A stretch of DNA of 64,000 nt from contig NZ_KQ948020.1 of the NCBI RefSeq assembly GCF_001513965.1, positions 62,001-126,000 of the forward strand. The letters run 5' to 3'. This DNA is from Streptomyces cellostaticus (GTDB lineage: Bacteria; Actinomycetota; Actinomycetes; Streptomycetales; Streptomycetaceae). Positions 25,484-33,220 of the stretch are shown in pieces. A model generated the notes under the pieces. The model saw nothing but the letters and a program-made list of their open reading frames with translations. It was not told the DNA's origin and ran no database searches. How positions within the stretch are numbered: position 1 is the stretch's first letter; each line of letters starts with the position of its first letter. The position numbers were made by a program, and so were the translations under genes.

Positions 25484-26896
25484 ATGACCACGGAACGCGT
25501 GCTGCCCGCCGAGGCGTACCGATGGCGCTGGCCCGCCCTGGCCGCCCTGCTGCTGGGCGAGGCGATGAACCTGCTGGACGCGACCGTCGTGCAGGTCGCC
25601 GCGCCCGCCGTCCACGCCGATCTGGGCGGCTCGGTCTCCGACGTCCAGTGGTTCGGCACCGCCTACACCCTGCCGTTCGCGGTGCTGCTGATCACCGGCG
25701 GCCGGCTCGGCGACCTGGCCGGCCGGCGCCGCCTGTTCGTCCTCGGCGTTGTGGCCTTCACAGCGGCCTCGGTGGCCTGCGCCCTGGCACCCTCGGCGGG
25801 CCTGCTGATCGGCTTCCGGGCGGTGCAGGGCGCGGCGGCGGCCCTGGTCATTCCGCAGACCATCGGGCTGATCAAGGCGATGTTCTCCGGGGAGGAGACG
25901 GCGAAGGCGCTGGGCAGCATCGGCCCTGTCATGGGCCTGGCCGCCGTCTGCGGACCCGTCCTCGGCGGTGTGCTGACCCACGCCGATCTGTTCGGCTCCT
26001 CCTGGCGAGCCGCGTTCCTCGTCAACGTGCCCGTGTCCGCAGTGGTCCTGGCCCTCGCCCCGCTGCTCCCGGAGGACCGGGCGCCGATCCGGCCGGCCTT
26101 CGACTGGCCGGGTACGGCACTGGCGGCGGCCGGCACCGGTCTCGTCGTGTACCCCCTCATCGGCGCCGATGTCACTCAACTCCCCATGCAGCGCTGGGTG
26201 TTGCTGCTCGCCGGACTCCTCGCCCTCGCCGTGTTCGCACGGCACCAGCGGCGCTCGGCCCGGCCCCTGCTGGAGCCCAGCCTCTTCACCCACCGGGGCT
26301 TTCTGGCCGCCCTCGTCACCTCGACCGCCTTCTTCGCGGTGACCAACGGGATGACCACGGTGGTCGTCCTCCAGCTCCAGCTCGGCGCGCACACCGGCGT
26401 GCTCGCGGCGGGCCTGAGCCTGATCCCCTGGTCGGCCGGCCTCGCGATCGCGTCCTGGCTCGCCGGCGCCCGTCTGGTACGGCGCTACGGGCGCCGGGTG
26501 ATGCCGTACGGGCTCGGCGTGCTGCTCACCGGCCTGCTCGCCGCCGTCGCGGCCTACCGTACGACCGCCCCCGGTCACTACCCGGCCGCGCTGCTGCCCG
26601 GCCTCGCCCTGATCGGCCTCGGTGCCGGCCTGTTCACGCCCGCCTTCTTCACCCTCGCCCTGCACCCGCTGCGCCCCCAGGAGATCGGCTCGGCGGCCGG
26701 GCTCCTCAACGCGGTCCAGCAACTCGGGGCCACCCTGGGCGTGGCGGTGCTCGGCAGCGTGTACCTCGCCGGTGCGGGCACCGGGGGCCCGGGCGCGGCG
26801 CCGCACGCCGCCCAGGCCGCGTGCTGGGTGGCGACGGCGCTCGTGGCGGTGTGCGCGGCCGCGAGCAGCCGGGTGGGCGCACCGGACCGGCGCTGA
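25484..26896 (+). CDS. MFS transporter, DHA2 (14-TM drug:H+ antiporter) family
   Basis: Proton-driven exporter, 470 residues, with about 14 hydrophobic segments. The motif A loop is GGRLGDLAGRRRLF and motif C-like GPVLGGVL lies in segment 5, marks of the DHA2 drug-efflux group; DATVVQVAAPAV matches motif D1. The ATG is preceded by GAGAGGA. No regulator sits upstream; the convergent Lrp-type gene ends 221 bases downstream. Substrate unknown. Confidence 0.88.
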   Translation: MTTERVLPAEAYRWRWPALAALLLGEAMNLLDATVVQVAAPAVHADLGGSVSDVQWFGTAYTLPFAVLLITGGRLGDLAGRRRLFVLGVVAFTAASVACALAPSAGLLIGFRAVQGAAAALVIPQTIGLIKAMFSGEETAKALGSIGPVMGLAAVCGPVLGGVLTHADLFGSSWRAAFLVNVPVSAVVLALAPLLPEDRAPIRPAFDWPGTALAAAGTGLVVYPLIGADVTQLPMQRWVLLLAGLLALAVFARHQRRSARPLLEPSLFTHRGFLAALVTSTAFFAVTNGMTTVVVLQLQLGAHTGVLAAGLSLIPWSAGLAIASWLAGARLVRRYGRRVMPYGLGVLLTGLLAAVAAYRTTAPGHYPAALLPGLALIGLGAGLFTPAFFTLALHPLRPQEIGSAAGLLNAVQQLGATLGVAVLGSVYLAGAGTGGPGAAPHAAQAACWVATALVAVCAAASSRVGAPDRR

Positions 26897-27117
26897 GCGC
26901 TCCGCGGGAAGCACGGTGATGCGCCCGCGGGCCGGTGAGGGCCGGCCGCGCCATCGCGGCGCAGCCGCATGTCGACACGGCCCCGCACCCCTGGCGGGGG
27001 GCGGTACCGCACCGGAGTTCGCCAAGGCCGCTTGGCCACCGTGCAGCTCCGCGAGCCGCTCCAGCCGGGCGGCCCACTCCGGATGCGGCACGGCCTCGCG
27101 CTCGTGCGATTCCGGGA
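26897..27117. other. Intergenic region without a supportable gene
   Basis: Between the convergent MFS and Lrp-type genes. The minus strand carries a short open segment (PHPEWAARLERLAELHG) that looks protein-like but has no start signal, no recognisable family and runs into the antisense of the MFS gene. It may be a fragment of a lost gene. I see no terminator. Confidence 0.3.
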
Positions 27118-28104
27118 TCAGCCGGATCCCCGGCGCAGCCGGGACAGGTCCGTCAGGGACGGGCTCGCCGCCTTCAGGGTGCGCAGCACGGGGCTCGTCT
27201 CCAGCGTCCGGACCGCGCGCAGCGCGCCGAGCCGCCGGGTGAGATAGCGGTGCAGGTCGGCCGGGTCACGGCAGAGCGCCTGGGCGACCAGGTTCGTGGG
27301 GCCGGTGGTCGCTGCGACGAAGGCCAGCTCGTCGTGGCCGGCCAGGGCGAGGGCGACCTCCTCCAGATCCGCCGGGCGCACCGACAGCCACAGCAGCGCC
27401 CGGGCGCGCACCCCGAACAGCCCGGCCTCGACCTCCACGTCGAAGAACAGCGCGCCCGCCGCCCGCAGTTCGGCCAGCCGCCGGGCCACGGTGGCGGGCG
27501 ACCAGCCGGTCGCCCGCGCCAGCTCACCCTGGCCGAGCCGCCCGTCCTTCTCCAGCGCGCCCAGCAACTCGGCGTCACCCGGCTCGGGCTGTCGTACCGC
27601 CTCCGTGGTGGCCCGGTACGCCAGCGCCGCCTGCTGCTCCTCGTCCAGCGCCTGGGCGCTGCGCCGCCAGTTCGCCGGGCCGCCCAGATAGGTGTGCAGC
27701 AGGCAGTGCGCGGACACGGCCGTGATGCCGCCGGTGCGCGGAATGTCCCGCAGGAGGAGGGAGTCGGGGGAGGCGTCCGCGGGCGGGGCGTGGATCACCG
27801 CGGTGATCTCGGTCCCGCCCGAGGTGAGCTTCACCCACGACGTGTCCGGCCGCCGTACCAGCGCACCGGCGATGTCCTGCGCGGACCGGGCCGCCGCGGT
27901 GAGCCGCACCAGCCACTGGCTCCGGCCCGCCCGGTGCGGATCGGCCAGGCCCACCACCCGCAGCCCGGCCTCGGTGCGCAGCCTGCGGTAGCGCCGGGCG
28001 ACGGTCTGTGCCGACACGCCGAGCACCGCCGCGATCCTGCTGAACGGCGCCCGGCCGTCGAGGTGCAGGGCGTGGATGAGGGCACGGTCGAGGTCGTCGA
28101 GCAT
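27118..28104 (-). CDS. Lrp/AsnC family regulator, duplicated architecture
   Basis: 328 residues made of two Lrp-like units in tandem, each with an AsnC-type helix-turn-helix (DDLDRALIHALHLDGRAPFSR and DAELLGALEKDGRLGQGELAR) followed by a RAM-like ligand domain. Double-length Lrp proteins are frequent in streptomycetes and usually control nearby transport or amino-acid genes; the convergent MFS exporter is one possible target, by position only. ATG 28104 has GGGAGGATGGGGGC upstream. It lies 36 bases after terB and may be co-transcribed with it. Confidence 0.88.
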   Translation of the reverse strand: MLDDLDRALIHALHLDGRAPFSRIAAVLGVSAQTVARRYRRLRTEAGLRVVGLADPHRAGRSQWLVRLTAAARSAQDIAGALVRRPDTSWVKLTSGGTEITAVIHAPPADASPDSLLLRDIPRTGGITAVSAHCLLHTYLGGPANWRRSAQALDEEQQAALAYRATTEAVRQPEPGDAELLGALEKDGRLGQGELARATGWSPATVARRLAELRAAGALFFDVEVEAGLFGVRARALLWLSVRPADLEEVALALAGHDELAFVAATTGPTNLVAQALCRDPADLHRYLTRRLGALRAVRTLETSPVLRTLKAASPSLTDLSRLRRGSG

Positions 28105-28140
28105 GCCCCCATCCTCCCGGTTCCCGCAGACCCCGGTGGA

Positions 28141-28596
28141 TCAGAGGTCGAACTCGTGCGGCGGCAGGTCGAGCGTGTAGCACGCCTCGCGCACCACGGC
28201 CTGCTCGGTCTTGTCGAAGTCGCCGTCCGCGCCGCCGATGACGATGCCGATCTGCACCACGGCGCGCGCCTCGGCGGGCTTCTTCTTCGCCTTGGCGATC
28301 TCCTGGAGCACGCTCACCTTGCCGAAGTCGAAGTCGGTGGTCAGCTTGTTCAGGTTCTCCTCGAAGCGGCGCCTGAGGTCGTCGGCCGGGAAGTTCTGCA
28401 ACACCTCGTTCGTGGCGATGAGCTGGGCCACCCGCTGCCGCTCCACCGGGTCGACAGTGCCGTCGGCTGCGGCCACGAGCGCGCACATCGCCATGCTCGC
28501 GTCGCGGAAGGCACCGCTCTTCAAGTCGTTCTTCTTCGCCACCAACTGGGTCTGCATCTGCGACGCCGACTCCTTGACGCGGTCCCACAGGGCCAT
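28141..28596 (-). CDS. TerB-type tellurite-resistance family protein
   Basis: 151 residues, all-helical TerB fold. Two acidic motifs, AAADGTVDPVE and GGADGDFDKTE, are the conserved metal-binding positions of the family. TerB proteins accompany TerC/TerD in stress-responsive membrane complexes; no other ter gene is present here. The start has GAGGAG upstream. The 120-base region between it and the LCP gene contains a cluster of inverted repeats likely to be regulatory. Confidence 0.88.
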   Translation of the reverse strand: MALWDRVKESASQMQTQLVAKKNDLKSGAFRDASMAMCALVAAADGTVDPVERQRVAQLIATNEVLQNFPADDLRRRFEENLNKLTTDFDFGKVSVLQEIAKAKKKPAEARAVVQIGIVIGGADGDFDKTEQAVVREACYTLDLPPHEFDL

Positions 28597-28616
28597 GCGA
28601 ACTCCTCATATCCACG

Positions 28617-28690
28617 GTCGATTGTTCGACAGGAACGTCTGCAGAGACGTCCACTGCACCTTCTGCAGAAACTTCTACAGCAACGTAGAA
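28617..28690 (-). promoter_or_regulatory. Cluster of four inverted repeats upstream of terB
   Basis: Four perfect inverted repeats follow one another: GTCGA-TTGT-TCGAC (28617-28630), ACGTCT-GCAG-AGACGT (28635-28650), TTCTGCAGAA (28661-28670) and TTCTAC-AGCAAC-GTAGAA (28673-28690). They are moderate in GC and lack U-runs, so operator sites are more likely than terminators. They lie 21-95 bases upstream of the terB start and just downstream of the LCP stop. Confidence 0.5.
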
Positions 28691-28716
28691 ACTCATGGGA
28701 TGGCCGATAAGTTCCG

Positions 28717-30240
28717 TCAGCCGTAGCTCAGGTCCGCGCAGGGGTCGTCGGCCGCGGACCGCGCGCCGTCGGACACCTCGGCCGGTACCGCGGCCGACGT
28801 CGGCGACGCGGCGACGGAGGCCGTGCCGGGGGCGGAGTCGGCGTACGACCGCCCGAGGACGACGTTGATCCGGGCCGTGCCGATCTCCTCCAGTTCGGCG
28901 CCCGGGAACACCTCGGCCACGGTCTGCGCCTGGGCCGCCCGGCCGGGACCGTACTGGACGACCGTCGTGGCATGGGCCTGGGAGACGGCGGTGCCGGTAC
29001 CGGTGACGGTGAAGCCGTCCGCCAGGAGCGCGGCGGTGCCCTTGACGGCGAGCCCGCTGAGCGCGGTGCCGTTGTAGACGGCCACGTCGATGCCCGCGCC
29101 GGAGACCGGCGAGGCGGACGCACGGGCTGTGCGGCCGCTGCTCTTCCTGCCGCCGACGTCCGTGCCGTCGATCGGGCGATCGGCTCTCAGCGCGGCCCAC
29201 AGCTCGCCGGCGTCCGGCTCCACGATCGCCACACGGGATCCCGAGTACCGCCAGGGGATGGTCACGAACTCGGTGTTGTGCAGGTCTGTCTCCTTCAGCG
29301 ACATGGCGAACGAGATGAGCTTGTCGGCGGTGCCGAGCCCGGTGTCGACGGTCAGCGATCCGGCCGTCGCGTCGGCCAGCGGCAGCAGCTTCGTCGGCGT
29401 GAGCCCCTTGCTCTTCACCTCCTTCAACAGGCCGGAGACGAAAGCCTGCTGGCGTTTGATCCGGCCGATGTCCGAGCCGTCGCCGATGCCGTGCCGGATG
29501 CGGACGTAGTCCAGCGCCCGCTGCCCCGAGACGGTCTGCACACCCTTCCTGAACAGCAGACTGCCGCGGGTGGTGCGGTTCGGGTCGAGGTCGTTCTCGT
29601 AGACGTCGTTCGGCAGGCACACGCGCACGCCGCCCACGACCTCGGTCAGCGCCGCGAAGCCCTTGAAGTCCACGACGACCGTGTGGTCCACCCGTACCCC
29701 GGTGAGCTTCTCCACCGTGTTCTGGGTGCAGGCCGGATTGCCCTTGTCGGTCTGCCCCACGGAGAAGGCCGCGTTGAACATGGTGCCGGGCTGCGTCCTG
29801 GTCCAGCTGCCGTCCGGGAGCCGGCACGGCGGGATGGTCACCAGGGTGTCGCGGGGGATGGAGACCGCGAGGGCGTGCCGGTGGTCGGCGTACATGTGCA
29901 GCAGGAAGGTCGTGTCGGAGCGGCCGATGTCGTCCCTGTTGCCGCCGCCGAGTGCCGCGTTGCCGTCGGTGCGCGCGTCCGAGCCGATGACCAGTACGTT
30001 CTCACCCCTGGAGGAGCCGGCCTCGGGGCGGTTGTCGGAGAGAGCGCCGGCGTCGAAGGTACGGATGGTGCCGTCCAGCTTCAGATACAGCCAGCCGGTG
30101 CCCGCCGTGACCAGCACCAGCAGCGACATACCGAGGGTGAGCGCCATGCGTAACCTGTGTCCCCGCGGGTGCCGACTGCGGTCGACGCGGGCGCCGCCGT
30201 TCCGCGTCGGTGCCGGCCCCCGGCTGCTGGTGACACTCAT
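28717..30240 (-). CDS. LCP (LytR-CpsA-Psr) family protein with LytR_C domain
   Basis: Membrane-anchored phosphotransferase that attaches glycopolymers to peptidoglycan, 507 residues. It has a cytoplasmic basic N-terminus, one transmembrane helix (about 33-53), the LCP domain with GSDARTDG, GRSDTTFLLHMY, SIPRDTLV and DYVRIRHGIGDGSDIGRIKRQ-type Arg cluster, then a LytR_C domain (DVAVYNGTALSGLA) and a Ser/Ala-rich tail. The ATG 30240 has GAGGGGGG upstream. Codon 30 is a rare TTA (30153-30151), just before the membrane helix; a start at Met32 would bypass it. Confidence 0.9.
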   Translation of the reverse strand: MSVTSSRGPAPTRNGGARVDRSRHPRGHRLRMALTLGMSLLVLVTAGTGWLYLKLDGTIRTFDAGALSDNRPEAGSSRGENVLVIGSDARTDGNAALGGGNRDDIGRSDTTFLLHMYADHRHALAVSIPRDTLVTIPPCRLPDGSWTRTQPGTMFNAAFSVGQTDKGNPACTQNTVEKLTGVRVDHTVVVDFKGFAALTEVVGGVRVCLPNDVYENDLDPNRTTRGSLLFRKGVQTVSGQRALDYVRIRHGIGDGSDIGRIKRQQAFVSGLLKEVKSKGLTPTKLLPLADATAGSLTVDTGLGTADKLISFAMSLKETDLHNTEFVTIPWRYSGSRVAIVEPDAGELWAALRADRPIDGTDVGGRKSSGRTARASASPVSGAGIDVAVYNGTALSGLAVKGTAALLADGFTVTGTGTAVSQAHATTVVQYGPGRAAQAQTVAEVFPGAELEEIGTARINVVLGRSYADSAPGTASVAASPTSAAVPAEVSDGARSAADDPCADLSYG

Positions 30241-30294
30241 CGACCCCCCTCGACGTCACACCCCGGGTTGACAGTCGCGCATCCCGGCGGACGC

Positions 30295-31281
30295 CTAGTC
30301 CTCGTCGTCCTCCTCGTCGTCCCCTTCGAAGAAGTCACCGATCTCGTCCACGACTTCGGCCGCGACCAGGCCGCCCACCACACCGAGGGCGAGGCCCGCC
30401 GCGCCCGCGGCCACGGCCGTGCCCAGCCCCGGGCCGGAGCCGTGATGCCCGGACTCGTGGACGGTGTGCGGTTCTCCGTGGCCGTACGCCGCGTGGGCAC
30501 CGTAGGTCTCGTGGTGCTCGGTCAGCCGGTGGATCCAGCCGTCCACCTCTCTGTTCCAGTCGAGGGCGACGGCGTCCTCATGGCGCACCGTGAACCGGGT
30601 CAGCGCGTCGTGCCCGGAGGAGAACAGGCCGCCGCGCTTGTCCGCCTCCAGGACGACCTCGACGCCCGCCGGGGAGGCGAGGAAGGTCAGCTCGATCTCG
30701 TTCACCGCGTGCGCGTACTGCGGGGCCGGGGTCAGCTCGATCTCCTGGTAGAACGGCAGCTGCTGGCCCGTACCGCCGATGCGGCCGTACTCGAGGTCGG
30801 CGGAGCGGAAACCGAAGCCCAGTTGACCGAGGGCTTCCAGGACCGCCTCCTGGACGGGCAGCGGGCGGACGGCGAGGGGATCCAGGTCGCCCTCGTCCCG
30901 GGCACCGGCCACCGCGACCTCGGTGCGCACTCCGAGGACGATGCCGAGCGGCTGGCCGTACAGCTCGGTGACCGGGGTCTCCCAGGGCAGCGGCACGCTG
31001 AAGGGCAGCTCTCGCTCTTTCTGCTCCCCGAGCCGGAAGCCGCCGCCGACGGTGAACCGCTCGAAGACGACGGCGCCCTCGTTTTCGCCCTCGTCGTGCT
31101 CCGCCTCCACGCGTGCGATCAGCTCCAGGCCGATGTGCTCGACCTCCACGGCGGTTTCGCCGCCTTTCAGCAGGATCCGTCCCGCCAGCGACCCGCCGGG
31201 CAGGGCCGCGCCGCCGTCCAGCACCGTGTCCACACAGGGGCCGCCGACCCCGATCGCCCCCAGCAGCCTTTTGAACACCAT
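30295..31281 (-). CDS. Spo0M-like sporulation protein
   Basis: 328 residues. The N-terminal ~250 residues match the arrestin-like SpoOM fold (VDTVLDGGAALPGGSLAGRI, GETAVEVEHIGLELIARVE, FSVPLPWETPVT). In Bacillus Spo0M modulates sporulation and cytoskeletal organisation; the actinobacterial role is inferred. The C-terminus is unusual: a His/Gly-rich stretch, a Gly/Ala hydrophobic helix (AVAAGAAGLALGVVGGLVAA) and a strongly acidic end EGDDEEDDED. It is located 54 bases upstream of the LCP gene on the same strand, so it may head that transcript. Confidence 0.85.
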   Translation of the reverse strand: MVFKRLLGAIGVGGPCVDTVLDGGAALPGGSLAGRILLKGGETAVEVEHIGLELIARVEAEHDEGENEGAVVFERFTVGGGFRLGEQKERELPFSVPLPWETPVTELYGQPLGIVLGVRTEVAVAGARDEGDLDPLAVRPLPVQEAVLEALGQLGFGFRSADLEYGRIGGTGQQLPFYQEIELTPAPQYAHAVNEIELTFLASPAGVEVVLEADKRGGLFSSGHDALTRFTVRHEDAVALDWNREVDGWIHRLTEHHETYGAHAAYGHGEPHTVHESGHHGSGPGLGTAVAAGAAGLALGVVGGLVAAEVVDEIGDFFEGDDEEDDED

Positions 31282-31379
31282 GACCCCGTAGCCCCTTCAT
31301 CCCTCGCGTCATCCGCACGGCGTTCCACTGCCGTCCGCCTGCCCGATGAACTCGCTGCAAGGGCGAGGAAGTTCCCCGG

Positions 31380-31874
31380 TCACCCGTTCGGTGGATGGTG
31401 TGGGATGACGTTGACGCACCGGCTCCAGGCCGGTTCGCCCGCCCCTTCTCCCAGGCCCTGTGCCGCGGCCCGGGCCTGCTTGCGGCGTCGGCGGCGGCTC
31501 ACGCGGGGCTCCTGGTCGGGGAGCCAGCCGAAGGCCAGGCAGCAGCCGGTGGCGCCGAGGAGGAGGCCGATGAAGAAGCCGCCCAGGTTCGAGGTGAGCC
31601 AGGTGCCCAGGGAGAGCAGGATGCCGGTGAGGGAGTAGAAGAGCCGCTGGCCGGGGTTGAAGAGGATCAGCAGGCCCAGCAGCACCATCAGCGTCGGCAG
31701 CAGATAGCCGGCCAGGCCCTGCATGCCGATGTGCATCACGACCTTCAGTGAGGCCTTCTCGGTGAGCAGGATCTCGCCGCCGCCCAGGGCCAGCAGCAGC
31801 CCGCCCCAGAACGGCCGGCGGGCCCGCCATCCGCGGAAGGTGGGCCTCAGTCCCTGACGTGGACGCTCCGGCAT
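31380..31874 (-). CDS. DUF6114 membrane protein
   Basis: 164 residues with about four transmembrane segments (LLLALGGGEILL, MHIGMQGLAGYLLPTLMVLLGLLILF, FYSLTGILLSLGTWLTSNLGGFFIGLLLG) and a basic C-terminal tail RRRRRKQAR. This matches DUF6114, found in streptomycetes next to DUF6230, as here. The ATG at 31874 lies 4 bases after the DUF6230 stop. Function is unknown; the constant pairing suggests a membrane complex. Confidence 0.8.
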   Translation of the reverse strand: MPERPRQGLRPTFRGWRARRPFWGGLLLALGGGEILLTEKASLKVVMHIGMQGLAGYLLPTLMVLLGLLILFNPGQRLFYSLTGILLSLGTWLTSNLGGFFIGLLLGATGCCLAFGWLPDQEPRVSRRRRRKQARAAAQGLGEGAGEPAWSRCVNVIPHHPPNG

Positions 31875-31878
31875 CGGT

Positions 31879-32577
31879 TCAGCAACCCGAGTCGCTGAAG
31901 CGGAGCTTGAGCCCGGGAAGCCTGAACACACCGGCGGTCGTCGCGTAGTTGGTCTGCCGCAGGTTGCCGATGTGCACGGTGTCGGCCTGCTGACTGAAGA
32001 CGCCGATCGGGCCCTTCGCGTTCGCCTTGTTCAGGGTGCTGGCGTCGTTGCCGATCTCGATGTTGTTGAACGCCGCGTCGCCCGACAGCAGGGTCGAGTC
32101 GGTGGTCAGGTCGCTCGCGGTCACCTTCTGGTCGCCGCCGCCCGCGGTGATGAGCAGGTTGGTGCCGCCCAGGTCGACGCTCTGGCACAGCTTGGTGAGC
32201 GTGGCGTTCTTGATCGCGGAGGTGACGACGAGCACCTGGCCGCCGGTGTCCCCGGCGTTCGGGCTGCCGTCGGCCATGTTGTCGAGCCCGCCGAACTGCT
32301 CGAAGCCGGTGCCGTTGAGTTCCGTCGCCGTGACCGTGAACGGCATGCCCGAGATCGCGAACTGCACACCCAGCGCCCCCTGCGCGGTGAGGATCGCGAG
32401 GCCCGCGGCGACCACGGTGGCGGGCACCGCCATGACCGCGGCCCTGCGCAGCCGGACCCGCCCCCGTCTCTCGCCGCTGATGGCGGTGCCAGATGCGGCT
32501 GATATGTCGGACGGTGAACCGCTTTCCGGGTTCTCGGGGGTGTTGTCGGCGGACGAGAGGTCCGGGGACGAGGCCAT
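31879..32577 (-). CDS. DUF6230 protein
   Basis: 232 residues: Ser/Pro-rich N-terminus, a basic RGRVRLRRAA, one transmembrane helix (AVMAVPATVVAAGLAILTA), and an exported beta-rich domain (GMPFTVTATELNGTGFEQF, VVTSAIKNATLTKLCQSV, LRQTNYATTAGVFRLPGL). Some genomes label such proteins cholesterol esterase without catalytic motifs; I do not follow that. ATG 32577 is preferred because GGGAG lies 6 bases upstream; an ATG at 32595 is possible. It forms an operon with DUF6114. Confidence 0.8.
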   Translation of the reverse strand: MASSPDLSSADNTPENPESGSPSDISAASGTAISGERRGRVRLRRAAVMAVPATVVAAGLAILTAQGALGVQFAISGMPFTVTATELNGTGFEQFGGLDNMADGSPNAGDTGGQVLVVTSAIKNATLTKLCQSVDLGGTNLLITAGGGDQKVTASDLTTDSTLLSGDAAFNNIEIGNDASTLNKANAKGPIGVFSQQADTVHIGNLRQTNYATTAGVFRLPGLKLRFSDSGC

Positions 32578-32720
32578 GTCTGCTCCCATGGGCATAGATC
32601 AAATGCGGGTTGGGCTTCAGTGGCGCGTTGTCCTGGCGCGGACAGCGGCTGCTGCGCACGCCTCCTCGCACTCCCGGCGGATGCAAGGGCTTTCTCGTTA
32701 CGCGGCAGTAGCCTTCGAGG

Positions 32721-32750
32721 AAGTTACCGCCGGTTACTTTGAGGGGTCAA
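32721..32750 (-). promoter_or_regulatory. Putative promoter of the DUF6230-DUF6114 operon
   Basis: On the minus strand TTGACC (32750-32745) and TAACTT (32726-32721) are separated by 18 bases, a good match to the vegetative actinobacterial promoter. It lies about 145 bases upstream of the DUF6230 start. The spacer contains AAAGTAACCGGCGG, with GTTAC repeated on the other strand. Confidence 0.45.
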
Positions 32751-32847
32751 GGGAGTTGTGAAAAAACGGTGTCGGATGTGCGTGGGCGCCGACGAGCCCG
32801 GTCGGCAAGCGGTATTCGACCCGGTGTCAACAGAGGCAACTCCCTTG
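32748..32847. repeat. 11-bp inverted repeat in the intergenic region
   Basis: CAAGGGAGTTG (32748-32758) and its exact reverse complement CAACTCCCTTG (32837-32847) are separated by 78 bases. The left arm overlaps the putative -35 of the DUF6230 promoter and the right arm precedes a possible plus-strand promoter (TTGACG 32855-32860, TACAAC about 18 bases later). This symmetry would suit a looped repressor controlling both directions; that is inference. Confidence 0.5.
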
Positions 32848-33029
32848 CAGTGCCTTGACGTTGATGGTTGATCAGGTCTACAACTCTCCCTGGTTTCCCT
32901 CGGATCCGTGGCGCCGGATCCGCCGAGCGGCATCGCCGCTTCCCGGCCTTCCCCAGCAACCGCTCACCAGCGCGGCACCGGCACGGCCGCTCCCCCCTCG
33001 GCCCGTGCCCGGCCGCTCCCTGCCCGGCC

Positions 33030-33130
33030 CGGTCGAAGGCCTTCCCCCGAGGCCCTCGACCGGTGCCCGGCCGGCCGCCGCTGCCGGTCCGTCACGTACG
33101 GAGAAGGCGTCACGGACCGGCAGCGGCGGC
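33030..33130 (+). promoter_or_regulatory. Two strong hairpins in the leader of the secreted-protein gene
   Basis: Hairpin 1: arms 33030-33041 and 33051-33062 (CGGTCGAAGGCC / GGCCCTCGACCG, one mismatch). Hairpin 2: perfect 19-bp arms 33074-33092 and 33112-33130 with a 19-base loop, followed by GTCCCCCTTT. Both lie in the 340-base region between a possible promoter near 32855 and the ATG at 33221. No gene ends here that would need a terminator, so an attenuator or mRNA-stability element is plausible. The rest of 32578-33220 shows no gene. Confidence 0.55.
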
Positions 33131-33220
33131 GTCCCCCTTTCCCCCACGCGCATCACCGCCACCCCCTCACCCCCCACCTCACCTCACGTTGTCCCCCCAC
33201 TTCAGGAAAGAGGCACCCGC

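Noticed and set aside
32878..33177. Minus-strand small gene in the leader region
   Set aside because: Low-complexity Gly/Arg composition, no ribosome-binding site, and it overlaps the hairpins.
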